A stretch of 64,000 bases of DNA. Source: JAHELQ01 sp964491915. Its GTDB lineage: Bacteria; Acidobacteriota; Aminicenantia; UBA2199. The position numbers were made by a program, and so were the translations under genes. The notes beneath the pieces are model-generated. The model had not been told where the DNA came from. It made no database searches and saw only the letters and a list, made by a program, of their open reading frames with translations. Shown one piece after another: positions 31,842 to 41,370 of this stretch. Position 1 is the stretch's first letter, and the number at the start of each line of letters is the position of its first letter. The DNA lies in NCBI GenBank assembly GCA_964491915.1, contig CAZBHS010000026.1, positions 14,727 through 78,726 of the forward strand. Direction: 5' to 3'.

Positions 31842-34109
31842 ATGAAGAAGATCCTGAGCGTCATATTCATGATTCTATTATTAGTAAGTATTGCGATTTG
31901 GTATACTTTTTGCCGGGATAAAGGCGAAGAATCCTTGCCCATAGGTCTTAAAAACGCTTCCGGCGAGATAACGTCGGAATTCCAATTCCACGACTCGGTG
32001 GTATTCCAGACGGCGGACCTGGAGCCGCGGACACGTTACGCTGTCAGGATCGTCGGGGAAGACGGGCGCATTGTGCGGGATTTGAGATTGGTCTCCGATT
32101 CGAAGGGCCGCATCCCGGAAACCATCATCTGGTATAATGTGGGCGTGCGCCCGGTTGTGGCCGGCAGCGCTTCCCAAAACGGAATGACGACCCATCAGGC
32201 GGATGAGGAAACCCTGGATCCGACCATTGTCATGGGTTATAAAGTGGAAGTCGCCATAGCGGACGACAATCGATTGGTTCAAGAAATACTCTTCCAGGTG
32301 ATGAAGTATTTTACACGGCCGGTGTTGTACGCCGCCGACTCCAGGGGGTATCCCAAATCCGGCTTCTTGATCGGCGAAGAGGATGTCTGGGTAGTGGGCA
32401 AGAATTTCCCCACCGGCAGCACCATCAGGTTGTGGGCCGTTCCGGCCGGCAGTTTCAGGAAAGCGGGCGATAAGTTAGTGGAAAGAACCAAACAATACGG
32501 TATCGAGCTACCGCCCCAGTTTGCTTTGGAAGGGGGAGAAACCGGTTTCAAGAGATTGCTGTGGTCCAGGAATTTCACCTCCTACGGCAGTTATGATATT
32601 GTGGCGGAGGTGGCGACCTACAATGCCGGGACACACGGTTCCGCGCCGGAGACAACGGTTCAATACGTCATTTCATATTTGTCCCATACGGGATTTGTGA
32701 TTCAACGGCGCGCCGGATATAAAGAGCACCTGGAGGTGGAAATCTCCGGCACCAGAAAAAGCCCCTTCACGTTCCGCGATACGTTTTTGACGGACGAGGA
32801 TGTGTGGGTCGGGGTGGACCCCAGTGTTCAGCCGTCGAAATTATGCGATGTAGCTTACGTGTATATTGTCGCCGATAAAAACGAGGCGCAGTGGACACAG
32901 CATATCAACGATCCCTCCGACTTGTTGGACGACGATGATGTGACCGGCGGCGCCACCACGATTATCATTGCCGGAGTATGCGGTAATTGCTGGAATCAAT
33001 TGGCCTGGCCGGATCCGTTGAGAGTGGGCGATTACGACATTGTGTTGGATTTCGATAGAGACAAGCGGTACACTCCGGGAACGGATTTGATCGACGGGGT
33101 GGAACGCGCCGGTTTTTCGGTTGCGGACATCCGGGTGGATACCATTACCTTCACGCCGGGACCAGGGAAGATAACCATCTACAACAACATCTCACAAGCG
33201 AAGGTCACCGGCCCTGAGTATGAAGCTGTAAACATTGTCAACAAACCGGCGGCCTGGGTAATGGGCGCTTCCCAATCGGTTTCCGTCACGTTCAAAGCCG
33301 CGTCCACCCTTGGTTCGGCTCTGGTTTGGGCGGAGCACGGTCTGGGGGGCCTGGCAAGCAGCGGCGCCCCTGTTCCGGTGACCCTCGCCAACGGAAGCGG
33401 GAGCGGAACATTCGCGGTTAACAATGTGCCGGCAACTATCGGGAAACATACATTTTATTGGGGTTGGAACTATAAAACATCGGCGTCCGGCAGCGGGAAA
33501 AGCATGGGGGTAACCGGAGAACACCGGGTGTATACCGTGCTTGCCACTCCCAAAGCTCCGATGGTCGAGCCATGGATGGAGGTGTTGGAATACGCCTGCA
33601 ATTGGGCGGGGGGCGAGAGCGCCGCCGCCGGTGTGTCTGAAGCAATCGTCGATCGCATGTACAATCACGGCATGGAATACAACGGGTATTCGGAACATTA
33701 CACCTACCCACATTACAAGACATTTCACTTGAACCAGCTCTTTTCCGATCTTCGCACCCCGGGCCTCAAAGTCTACATGGACTGCCGGGATTGCGCCAAC
33801 TTTTTTCACTGTTTGACCAATGCTCTGGGATTCGATTACCAGTATATGGTCATCATGGATGAAAACAACAGAGGATTCAGATACAAGTCGATGATGCCGA
33901 TGGGGTATTCATGGTGCAACACGGATATATGGAACTATCATCAAGTGGGCTGGTGCGGCAGTATGGTGGCGGACAGCAGCGCCCGGTTGGATTGTCCCCC
34001 GCCGCTGGTAACCGCCGCTTGCGACCTGACGGCGGCGGAGTATTTCGATTTAATAGCGAACAAAACATTGAAAGGCGTCGAGTATGGCGTGTGCAGTCCA
34101 CAGAAGTAG
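31842..34109 (+). CDS. Large secreted protein with transglutaminase-like C-terminal domain (copy 2)
   Basis: A 755-residue paralog of 28397-30625. Signal anchor LSVIFMILLLVSIAIWYTF; shared blocks include RKSPFTFRDTFLTDEDVWVG, DDDDVTGG and MDCRDCANFFHCLTNALG. The GHSWCN of copy 1 reads GYSWCN here, so the presumed catalytic His is Tyr; a nearby His in both (WNYHQVGWCG) could take its place, or this copy is inactive. ATG 31842 follows GAGGAGG. An insertion near residue 110 adds about 17 residues. The duplication is old, with most differences spread evenly. Confidence 0.65.
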   Translation: MKKILSVIFMILLLVSIAIWYTFCRDKGEESLPIGLKNASGEITSEFQFHDSVVFQTADLEPRTRYAVRIVGEDGRIVRDLRLVSDSKGRIPETIIWYNVGVRPVVAGSASQNGMTTHQADEETLDPTIVMGYKVEVAIADDNRLVQEILFQVMKYFTRPVLYAADSRGYPKSGFLIGEEDVWVVGKNFPTGSTIRLWAVPAGSFRKAGDKLVERTKQYGIELPPQFALEGGETGFKRLLWSRNFTSYGSYDIVAEVATYNAGTHGSAPETTVQYVISYLSHTGFVIQRRAGYKEHLEVEISGTRKSPFTFRDTFLTDEDVWVGVDPSVQPSKLCDVAYVYIVADKNEAQWTQHINDPSDLLDDDDVTGGATTIIIAGVCGNCWNQLAWPDPLRVGDYDIVLDFDRDKRYTPGTDLIDGVERAGFSVADIRVDTITFTPGPGKITIYNNISQAKVTGPEYEAVNIVNKPAAWVMGASQSVSVTFKAASTLGSALVWAEHGLGGLASSGAPVPVTLANGSGSGTFAVNNVPATIGKHTFYWGWNYKTSASGSGKSMGVTGEHRVYTVLATPKAPMVEPWMEVLEYACNWAGGESAAAGVSEAIVDRMYNHGMEYNGYSEHYTYPHYKTFHLNQLFSDLRTPGLKVYMDCRDCANFFHCLTNALGFDYQYMVIMDENNRGFRYKSMMPMGYSWCNTDIWNYHQVGWCGSMVADSSARLDCPPPLVTAACDLTAAEYFDLIANKTLKGVEYGVCSPQK

Positions 34110-34176
34110 GCGAGATTTTTAAAATCTTTCACATTCCTGGTTACGATACAGAAGGGAATCGTTATTATCAAACAAA

Positions 34177-34350
34177 GTGACAATCGATCTTCCCGATGAT
34201 CTAAGCGGCAAAGAGCTCGAAATCATTGTCTCGCCGGCTAACCAGGAAAAATCCACGCCCAAGGGAAAAAGACATTTCAAGACGTTCGACAAAATAACCC
34301 TCGACACTCTCAAATACAAATTCGACCGAGACGAATTACATCGGCAATAA
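34177..34350 (+). CDS. Possible orphan or truncated antitoxin-like protein
   Basis: A GTG-started frame of 57 residues reads TIDLPDDLSGKELEIIVSP and ends KYKFDRDELHRQ. The start resembles small antitoxins whose first strand reads xVxLPxxLxGKxVEVIV. No toxin gene follows and the ribosome binding site is poor. The frame just upstream (GYDTEGNRYYQTK) looks like the natural N-terminal continuation in another phase, so the gene may be frameshifted. Confidence 0.3.
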   Translation: MTIDLPDDLSGKELEIIVSPANQEKSTPKGKRHFKTFDKITLDTLKYKFDRDELHRQ

Positions 34351-34567
34351 GGTCCTGATCCTTTTATCTCCCTATTCCTCTACCTCTTGGAAGATAATCC
34401 ACCTGTCCCTTTCTGTTCCTCTATCCTCCGTTCTCCGCCGTTCTCCGCCGTTCTCCGGCGAATCCATCGCTCTGTCACGCTAACACAAAACAGTGAATGT
34501 TGCAACCGTATTTTCAAGAAATTCAGGGGACAGGCGAGTTATCTTTCTAGTAGAAAGGGAAAGAATC
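34351..34567. other. Intergenic segment with REP units and a short tandem repeat
   Basis: GATAATCCACCTGTCCCTTT at 34394 is part of a block identical to one near 26300. CCGTTCTCCG is tandemly repeated about three times at 34428-34457. A GGGGACAGGCGAGTTATC unit lies at 34526. No gene seen. Confidence 0.55.
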
Positions 34568-34600
34568 CCCGCCCCGGGGGAAGTTAGGTCCCGGGGCGGG
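34568..34600 (-). terminator. Strong hairpin ending the hydrogenase operon
   Basis: Perfect 11-base arms CCCGCCCCGGG and CCCGGGGCGGG enclose an 11-base loop, 42 bases past the hydF stop. On the minus strand the hairpin is followed by ATTCTTTCCCTTTCT, a moderate T-rich tail. Confidence 0.75.
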
Positions 34601-34642
34601 CTCGATCATTAAAGACCGAGAGGATAGTTGTATAAAAGCGGT

Positions 34643-35881
34643 TTATTTTTCCGTCGTGGCTTGCAGGGAATCTAGAACCGAGGGGAAGGGAGTGAGGGCT
34701 CGATTTAGGATGCCGAGGGTGTAGGCGATGGCGACTCCGTAGTTGGTGATGGGGACGCCGGCGTTGCGGCATAGGAGAAGGCGGGATAAAAGGGCTCGTT
34801 TGTTGAAGGTGCAGGAGCCGCAGTGGATGATCAATTTGTATGGGGACAGGTCTTGGGGGAAGTCGTGGCCCTGGACATGGGTGAACTCCAGTTTGCCGCC
34901 GACGTATTGGGTGAGCCAGCGGGGAATCTTGACGCGGCCGATATCGTCGGCGATGGGGTGATGGGTGCAGGCTTCGGCCATGAGGACGCGGTCGCCGGTT
35001 TTTAGGTGTTCGATGGCGGCTGCTCCGCGGACGAAAGTGTCCAGTTCGCCTTTGAGGCGGGCGAAGAGGATGGAGAATGAGGTGAGGGGGATGGTTGGCG
35101 GAGTGTCGGCCGAGACTTTCAGGAATGCTTGTGAATCGGTGACAACGAGAGCGGGTGGGCGGTTGAGGCGGTGGAGAGCGTCGCTGAGCTCGCGGTCTTT
35201 GACCACCAAACAATAGGAGTCGTGATCCAGGATATCGCGGATAGTCTGGACTTGGGGCATGATGAGTCGTCCTTTGGGGGCCTCTTTGTCGATGGGGACG
35301 ACGAGAACCACCAACTCGCCGGGGGGGATGAGGTCGCCGACAATGGCGGGGTTGATGAGGAAGTCGTCGGGGATGACGCGGAGCAGGGTCTCGCGGATGG
35401 CGGGGATGCCCTCGCCCGCGATGGCGATGGTTTTGACAAAGGGGATCTTCTGGGAGTCGAGGCGGTTGAGGAGTTCGTCGTTGGGGATGGAGAGGTCGGT
35501 CTTGTTGAAGACCACGAAGAACGGGACTTCGCGCTCCTGGAACTCGAGAATCAGTTCGTCTTCGAATGTGCCCCATTGGGAGGCGTCGGTGACGATGATG
35601 CCGATGTCGGTGCGTTCGAAGATTTTTTTGGTCTTTTCCACCCTTAGTTGGCCCAGGGCGCCGATGTCGTCGATGCCGGCGGTGTCGATGAAGAGGACGG
35701 GGCCGATGGGTAGCAATTCCATGGGTTTTTCCACCGGGTCGGTGGTGGTGCCGGCAACATCGGATACAATGGAGACTTGCTGGCGGGTCAAGGCGTTGAG
35801 GAGCGACGACTTACCGGCGTTGCGGCGGCCGAAGATGGCGATATGCACCCGCATCCCTTTGGGGGCTTTGCGCATTTTCAT
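34643..35881 (-). CDS. hydF: HydF, [FeFe]-hydrogenase maturation GTPase
   Basis: Scaffold on which the diiron subcluster is assembled before transfer to HydA. The 412-residue protein has a TrmE/Era-like GTPase domain (GRRNAGKSS, DVAGTTTDP, DTAGIDD, NKTD), a dimerisation domain, and a C-terminal cluster domain with CTHHP and HCGSCTFNKR supplying the CxH...CxxC ligands. Start ATG 35881 overlaps the aspA stop by four bases. It is the last gene of the operon and is followed by a hairpin. Confidence 0.95.
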   Translation of the reverse strand: MKMRKAPKGMRVHIAIFGRRNAGKSSLLNALTRQQVSIVSDVAGTTTDPVEKPMELLPIGPVLFIDTAGIDDIGALGQLRVEKTKKIFERTDIGIIVTDASQWGTFEDELILEFQEREVPFFVVFNKTDLSIPNDELLNRLDSQKIPFVKTIAIAGEGIPAIRETLLRVIPDDFLINPAIVGDLIPPGELVVLVVPIDKEAPKGRLIMPQVQTIRDILDHDSYCLVVKDRELSDALHRLNRPPALVVTDSQAFLKVSADTPPTIPLTSFSILFARLKGELDTFVRGAAAIEHLKTGDRVLMAEACTHHPIADDIGRVKIPRWLTQYVGGKLEFTHVQGHDFPQDLSPYKLIIHCGSCTFNKRALLSRLLLCRNAGVPITNYGVAIAYTLGILNRALTPFPSVLDSLQATTEK

Positions 35882-37293
35882 GATTGTCCTCCTCTACCGG
35901 GACTGCCCAGCCGTGTGACGGCTTCGGGACTGGTGAGTTGGGCGAACTCCTCTTCAGTGAGGAGATTCTTCTGGATGACGATATCGCGAAGCGAGACATT
36001 CTGCATTTGGGATTGATGGACCAGTTCCTCTACCATCTTGTAGCCCAGCCGTTCCACCAGGGCGGTGGCGACGGCTGTGGAGCTATACAATTGACGGCGG
36101 CAGACCTCTTCGTTGGCGGTGATGCCGGCGATGCAATGGGTGTTGAAGGTGGTGGAGGCGGCGGTGAGAAGGTCGAGGTTCTGCAGCAGGGTGTGGGCGA
36201 TGAGGGGCATGAAGGCGTTGAGTTCGAGATTGCCGAGGGAGCAGGCCTGGGTGAGGGCTGTGTCGTTGGCCATTGCCATGATGGCCGATTGGATGACGAA
36301 TTCAGGGATGACGGGGTTCACTTTTTGAGGCATGATGGACGATCCGCTTTGCCGCGCCGGGAGCCGGATCTCGCCGATTCCGTTTTCGGGACCGGAGGAG
36401 AGGAGGCGGCAATCGTTGGCAACTTTAAATAGGCTCCCGGCGCAAGCTTTCAGGATGCCGCTCACTTCGATGAAGACATCGGTGTTCTGGGTGGCGTCCA
36501 TGAGGTTCTCGGCCCGTGCAAGGCCGATGCCGGTGATATCGCGGAGGAGTTCGACGGCGCGGAATATATAACGGCGAGGCGCCGTAATTCCGGTGCCGAC
36601 GGCGGTTCCTCCGAGGTTCACCACCCTGAGGCGCTCCACACATTTGTAGACGCGCCAGCGGTCGCGCCCGAAGGCTTCGGCATAAGCGGACATTTCTCGT
36701 CCCAGGGTCACCAGCACAGCGTCCTGTAACTGGGTGCGCCCCACTTTGACGATATGAGAGAATTCCTTTTCTTTTTGTTGGAAGATTTCCTGCAGTTTGA
36801 CCAGGGCCTCTTCCAATTGTTGGAGTTTTAATATTGCGGCGATTCTTAGGGCGGTGGGATAGGTGTCGTTGGTGGATTGGTGAAGGTTGAGATGATGCAA
36901 GGGGTGGAGAACGTCGTAGTCGCCCGGTTGGCGGCCCAGGATTTGCAGGGCTCTATTGGTCAGCACTTCGTTGACGCTCATGTTGGTGGAGGTGCCGGCG
37001 CCCCCTTGCAAGGCGTCGATAGGAAAATGGCCGTCCAGCCGGCCTTCTATCATCTCTTCGCAAGCCTGGGTCACGGCGGCGAAGCGGTCGTCGTCGATGA
37101 AGCCCAGTTCATGGTTGGTTTGAATGGCTGCCAACTTCACCATGGCGAAGGCGTGAATGAGAGAGGGATTGACAAAGCCGGTCACAACGGGGAAGTTATC
37201 GATTGCCCGCTGGGTGTGAATGCCGTGAAGGGCGGAGAGGGGGATATTCAATTGGCCCAGGGCGTCTTTTTCTTGTCGTGTGGCTTGGGTCAT
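35878..37293 (-). CDS. aspA: Aspartate ammonia-lyase within the hydrogenase maturation genes
   Basis: A fumarase/aspartase superfamily enzyme of 471 residues that converts L-aspartate to fumarate and ammonia. It shows the superfamily signature GSSIMPQKVNPVIPE and the substrate loops (GGAGTSTNMSVNEV, HQSTNDTYPTALR). Aspartase genes are known to cluster with hydEFG in several anaerobes; a direct role in maturation is not established in the sequence. It lies between hydG (12 bases) and hydF (four-base overlap). Confidence 0.92.
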   Translation of the reverse strand: MTQATRQEKDALGQLNIPLSALHGIHTQRAIDNFPVVTGFVNPSLIHAFAMVKLAAIQTNHELGFIDDDRFAAVTQACEEMIEGRLDGHFPIDALQGGAGTSTNMSVNEVLTNRALQILGRQPGDYDVLHPLHHLNLHQSTNDTYPTALRIAAILKLQQLEEALVKLQEIFQQKEKEFSHIVKVGRTQLQDAVLVTLGREMSAYAEAFGRDRWRVYKCVERLRVVNLGGTAVGTGITAPRRYIFRAVELLRDITGIGLARAENLMDATQNTDVFIEVSGILKACAGSLFKVANDCRLLSSGPENGIGEIRLPARQSGSSIMPQKVNPVIPEFVIQSAIMAMANDTALTQACSLGNLELNAFMPLIAHTLLQNLDLLTAASTTFNTHCIAGITANEEVCRRQLYSSTAVATALVERLGYKMVEELVHQSQMQNVSLRDIVIQKNLLTEEEFAQLTSPEAVTRLGSPGRGGQS

Positions 37294-37305
37294 GATCGTC
37301 CTCCT

Positions 37306-38742
37306 TTAAAAATAAAAGTCCCGGTCATCGGCGGATTCGATTCTGTCCAATCTCTGGATGAGCTGGGCCTTCATATCTGAATCTTCCATTTGACCGAGCT
37401 CTTTTTTGATGAGGGCCAGGCCGGCGGCGCGGGTTTTGGGGGAGGCGTAGTCCACCAGATATTCCATCAGGGTCATGAGGCCGTTGGGGGTGCAGTAACG
37501 TTTGATGAAGCCGGGGATGGCGAATTCCATGAAGTGCTGGCCGGTGCGGCCGATACGGTAGCAGGCGGTGCAGAAGCTGGGGATGTAACCGTCTTCCAAT
37601 AGTTCGCGCATCACGTCGTCCAGCGAGCGCAGGTCGCCGAGTTGGAATTGCTCTTTTTCGGTGACCTGTACCTGGGCGTCTCCGGCTTCGGTGTAGCCGC
37701 CCAATTCGATGCGGGAGCCGGCGTCGATTTGGGAGACGCCGAAAGACATGCAGGCGCGGCGGATCTCGGCCTTTTCACGGGCGGTGAGGATCAGGCCGGT
37801 GTAGGGAATGGCCAATCGCAGGATGGCGATGATGCGCTTGAATTCGTCGTCGGACACCAAATAGCGATCGTCCATCGAGACGCCGGAGGCCTCCTTGAGG
37901 CGCGGGAAGCTGACGGTATGGGGCCCCACCCCGTAAACATCCTGTAAAAAAAGTGCGTGCTTCACCAAGGCCAGGACTTCGAAGCGCCAGTCGTAGAGTC
38001 CGAAGAGGACGCCGATGCCCATGTCGTCGATCCCCGCTTCAAAGGCGCGGGACAGGCCGTGGAGCCGGTAGTGGTAATCGCCTTTGGGGGTGTTCTTTGG
38101 GTGATAATCGGCGTAGGCGCCGCGATGGTAGGTCTCCTGGAAGACCTGGTAGGTGCCGATGCCCGCCGCTTTGACGATTTTGTAGTCGTCTACGTCCAGG
38201 GGGGCGGCATTGATGTTGACGCGGCGGATCTCGCCGTGGCCCGATTGGGTGGCGTAGACGTTTCGCACGGTGTCGGCGATAAATTGAGCGCCGTAGACCG
38301 GGTGTTCGCCGAAGACCAGAATCAGCCGTTTGTGGCCTTTGTCTTCCAATGCTTTGACCTGGTTGACCACTTCTTGCTGTGAGAGGGTGCGGCGCACGGC
38401 GTCGGGATTGGATCTGCGGAAGCCGCAGTATTGGCAATCATTGACGCAGTAGTTGCCGATATAGAGGGGGGCGAAGAGGACAATGCGGTTGCCGTAGACG
38501 GTTTGTTTTAAGGTACGGGCGGCGGCGAAGATCTCTTCCACCAGCTCCGGTTTGGTGGTTCTCACTAATATGGCCGTCTCTTCGACGGTGAGCGGTTTTT
38601 TCTCCAGAGCCCGGGAGATAACCTCCCGGACCTGGCGTGATTCAGGGTGGGGCCCCTGGAGTTGGTGATTGAGATAAGGTTCGTCTATAAAATCTATATA
38701 TTGCCGCGCGTCAGCGCTTTTGTTCGTTTTGTGTTTTGTCAT
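37306..38742 (-). CDS. hydG: HydG, tyrosine lyase radical-SAM maturase
   Basis: Cleaves tyrosine to give the CO and cyanide ligands of the H-cluster. The 478-residue protein has the radical-SAM motif CVNDCQYC and the C-terminal auxiliary cluster cysteines in SFCTACYRIGRTGQHF and RYCTPNGL. Start ATG 38742 (GAGGTG upstream) overlaps the end of hydE by 32 bases. Confidence 0.96.
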   Translation of the reverse strand: MTKHKTNKSADARQYIDFIDEPYLNHQLQGPHPESRQVREVISRALEKKPLTVEETAILVRTTKPELVEEIFAAARTLKQTVYGNRIVLFAPLYIGNYCVNDCQYCGFRRSNPDAVRRTLSQQEVVNQVKALEDKGHKRLILVFGEHPVYGAQFIADTVRNVYATQSGHGEIRRVNINAAPLDVDDYKIVKAAGIGTYQVFQETYHRGAYADYHPKNTPKGDYHYRLHGLSRAFEAGIDDMGIGVLFGLYDWRFEVLALVKHALFLQDVYGVGPHTVSFPRLKEASGVSMDDRYLVSDDEFKRIIAILRLAIPYTGLILTAREKAEIRRACMSFGVSQIDAGSRIELGGYTEAGDAQVQVTEKEQFQLGDLRSLDDVMRELLEDGYIPSFCTACYRIGRTGQHFMEFAIPGFIKRYCTPNGLMTLMEYLVDYASPKTRAAGLALIKKELGQMEDSDMKAQLIQRLDRIESADDRDFYF

Positions 38743-39790
38743 AAGGCACCTCGTTATAATGTTGCCGTTGTTTCAAAAAAAGCGGGGACATGCCGGCTCC
38801 CGAGCCGATGACGCGTCCGATGCGGAGAATCCGCTCTTTGCTCATGGCCGCCAATTGGCCGGCATCGTCAATGTCCCGCAAGGGGGTGGGATAGATAGAA
38901 TAAAACTTTTTGTATTTGGGAGGCGTGAGATTGGGCATCAATACATTGCCGCCCCGTTGGAGGCCCAGCTCCAGGCCGGTGTCGAGATTGACTGTGCCCA
39001 GAGCCGTCGTGGAGGGGATGTTGGAGTCGGGGCAGAGAACGCGGGTCAGGGCCATGACTTTGTAGGTCATGAGTTCAGTGTTGGGGACCTGTCCCTCGAC
39101 CTGCTCTCCGAAGGGGAAATCGGGATTGGGGATGAAAGGGCCGCTGCCCATCATATGAATGCCAAGTTCGTTGAGTAATTGAAGATCTTTTACGGCGTCG
39201 TCGAAGGTTTGACCGGGGACGCCGATCATGAACCCGCTGCCCACTTCGTAGCCTAGAGAATGTAATTGGTTGAGGATTTTAACGCGGGGATGGCCGTCGT
39301 TTTTGGGGCCCGGATGGATTTTTTTGAAGAGTTTTGGGTTGGACGTTTCAAACTTCAAGAGGTAGCGATCGGCGCCGGCCTCTTTCCAGAGAGCCAGTTC
39401 TTCCTGGGTTCGTTCCCCCAGGCTCAAGGTGACAACCGCGCCGGTTTCCTGTTTGATACGGCGAACGATCCCCGCGATCCACCGGGCGGTGAGCCCTGGA
39501 TGTTCCCCTGCCTGGAGCACGATGGTTCCAATGCCCAATTCCTGGGCCTGACGCGCTCCGTCGAGAATCTCGTCCGCCGTCATGGTGTAACGGTGGAGCC
39601 GGGAGTTCGCCGCTCTCAATCCACAATAGTGGCAATCGCGGCTACACGTGTTGGAGATTTCCAAAATTGCTCTGAGGTAGACATGATGGCCGACGTTTGC
39701 GCGCCGGATCGTGTCCGCCCTGTCCCATAGCTCTTCCAGTTTGACCGGGTCGGCCTCTGTGAGCCAGGAACGAATCTCCAGTGTTTCCAT
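38711..39790 (-). CDS. hydE: HydE, radical-SAM maturase
   Basis: Radical-SAM enzyme acting with HydG and HydF in H-cluster assembly. The 359-residue protein has CSRDCHYCGLR as its SAM-cluster motif and the family blocks ILDGARQAQELG and GSGFMIGVPGQT. It precedes hydG and follows the receiver/kinase gene by 17 bases. GGGACAGG occurs inside the gene at 39088 (complement) and 39719. Confidence 0.95.
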   Translation of the reverse strand: METLEIRSWLTEADPVKLEELWDRADTIRRANVGHHVYLRAILEISNTCSRDCHYCGLRAANSRLHRYTMTADEILDGARQAQELGIGTIVLQAGEHPGLTARWIAGIVRRIKQETGAVVTLSLGERTQEELALWKEAGADRYLLKFETSNPKLFKKIHPGPKNDGHPRVKILNQLHSLGYEVGSGFMIGVPGQTFDDAVKDLQLLNELGIHMMGSGPFIPNPDFPFGEQVEGQVPNTELMTYKVMALTRVLCPDSNIPSTTALGTVNLDTGLELGLQRGGNVLMPNLTPPKYKKFYSIYPTPLRDIDDAGQLAAMSKERILRIGRVIGSGAGMSPLFLKQRQHYNEVPYDKTQNEQKR

Positions 39791-39807
39791 CTGTTTATCC
39801 CTCTAAT

Positions 39808-40956
39808 TTATTGTTCGTCGCCAATCTCCAGGGGCGCGATCTCTTTTAAGGTAATGGTGAAGGTGGAGCCGACGTCCGGCTCGCTTTCCACTGAGACTGC
39901 GCCGTGGTAGAAGGCCAATAATTTCTTTACGATCGATAGGCCGAGGCCGCTTCCCAAAATAGCCCTGGTTTTATCGTTCTTGATGCGTACAAACTCGCCG
40001 AAGAGCCGTTCTTGTTCTTCGGCGGACATGCCGATGCCGGTATCGGCGCAGGTGAGTTTTACGCCGCCGTCAATGGCTTCGATGGTAAGATCCACCGAAC
40101 CGTTGTCGCGGTTGTACTTGACGGCGTTGGTGAGAAAGTTGTTCAGGATGATCTCGATCTCGCCTGAATCGGCCGTCATAACAAGTTCTTCGGGGGCGTG
40201 GAGCGACACTTTGATTCCCCGTTGTTCAGCGTCGGGCATCACTCCGTCGATGGAGTTTCGCGCCGCCTGGCTGAGATTGACGGGCGAGAGTTCGCGGTTT
40301 TTCTGGCCCGATTCGATACGGGTCAGGTCCAGGAGGTCGAATATCATTTTACGCATGCCGTCAAGGCGCATCAGGGAGCGGGAGATCATGGTCTCGTATT
40401 TTTCGATGGAATTACCCAGCATCTGTTTATCGACGATGCGCAGGTAACCTTCCACCGCCGCCAGCGGGGATTTTAATTCATGGGCCAATACGGAGATAAA
40501 TTGGAAACGAACCTGACGTTTTTCCGCTTCCAGTTGTTTGGCCCGCCGGTGCAGGAAGATATGCCTGGCGGCTTTTTGAATAATGCTTTTCAATTCGTCG
40601 GGGGTGAAGGGTTTGGCCAAAAAATCGAAGGCTCCGCTTTTGGTGGCGCTGACCGCCACTTCCAGGGAGGCGTAGGCAGTGACCATAATGGCGAGAAGAT
40701 CGAGCTTCCGTTTGCCGATTTCCACCAGGATATCCAGTCCCTGGATGTCGGGTAATTTATGATCCAGGATCAGGATGTCCGGCACTTCCTCTTCAAGAGC
40801 GGCGAACGCCTCTTTGCCGTCTCCGGCTTTGCGAATGGAGAAGGAAACCTCCTCGTCGAAATCGGATACCACAAAACTGTAACGGCTGAGGGTGCGCTCG
40901 ACTCCGAGGCGCAACCCCAGTTCATCGTCAACCACCAGAACCTTCAGGGTTTGCAT
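39808..40956 (-). CDS. Receiver-histidine kinase protein
   Basis: A 382-residue cytoplasmic protein. N-terminal receiver domain (VLVVDDE, phosphoacceptor Asp in ILILDHKLPD near residue 59, Lys in AKPFTPDE), then a HisKA helix pair with the phosphorylatable His in SVLAHELKSPLAAVEG, and HATPase motifs (NNFLTNAVKYN, DTGIGM, GSGLGLSI). No output DNA-binding or membrane domain. With the next two genes it forms a signalling block inside the hydrogenase operon, probably a phosphorelay downstream of the sensory hydrogenase. Confidence 0.85.
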   Translation of the reverse strand: MQTLKVLVVDDELGLRLGVERTLSRYSFVVSDFDEEVSFSIRKAGDGKEAFAALEEEVPDILILDHKLPDIQGLDILVEIGKRKLDLLAIMVTAYASLEVAVSATKSGAFDFLAKPFTPDELKSIIQKAARHIFLHRRAKQLEAEKRQVRFQFISVLAHELKSPLAAVEGYLRIVDKQMLGNSIEKYETMISRSLMRLDGMRKMIFDLLDLTRIESGQKNRELSPVNLSQAARNSIDGVMPDAEQRGIKVSLHAPEELVMTADSGEIEIILNNFLTNAVKYNRDNGSVDLTIEAIDGGVKLTCADTGIGMSAEEQERLFGEFVRIKNDKTRAILGSGLGLSIVKKLLAFYHGAVSVESEPDVGSTFTITLKEIAPLEIGDEQ

Positions 40957-40959
40957 GGT

Positions 40960-41358
40960 TTACTCCTTCAACAGGCGCTTGATTTCTCCCAGCAATTGTT
41001 CATAGCGGATATCTTTCTCCAGGATGGCGTCGGCTTTGATCCAGTCTTGCTCGCTTGGGCCGCTGGTGTCAAAGTGGATGCCGGTTTGGCTGGTAACCGC
41101 AGTCACAATGATGACCGGGATGGTGGGATCTTTTTTCTTTATTTTATAGCTCAACACAAATCCGCTATCCTGGTTCTCCATCATCAGATCCAACACCGCC
41201 AGGTCGGGACGCTCTTGTTCGAGTCGTTGTTCGGCCTCTTTTTCGCTTTCCGCGGCTATGACCTGATAACCTGACACCTCCAGCGCTGTTTTGACCTGCT
41301 CCAGTAAATCGATATCATCATCCACAACAAGGATCTTCTTTTTATCCTCAGACATCAC
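40960..41358 (-). CDS. Single-domain response regulator
   Basis: A 132-residue receiver: ILVVDDDIDLL, phosphoacceptor Asp in LAVLDLMME, then VIIVTAVT and a Lys in LEKDIRYEQL. A short insertion (SQTGIHFDTSGPSEQDW) widens the alpha4 region. It has no output domain, so it is likely a phosphotransfer partner of the sensory hydrogenase/kinase encoded 12 bases upstream. Confidence 0.85.
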   Translation of the reverse strand: MMSEDKKKILVVDDDIDLLEQVKTALEVSGYQVIAAESEKEAEQRLEQERPDLAVLDLMMENQDSGFVLSYKIKKKDPTIPVIIVTAVTSQTGIHFDTSGPSEQDWIKADAILEKDIRYEQLLGEIKRLLKE

Positions 41359-41370
41359 TATCCTCCATAT

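Noticed and set aside
31646..31921. 91-codon plus-strand frame
   Set aside because: It runs through a REP-like unit and into the start of the next gene; no binding site.
34584..35576. 330-codon minus-strand frame rich in Pro, Arg and His
   Set aside because: Shadow of hydF in another frame with the composition typical of GC-rich antisense frames.
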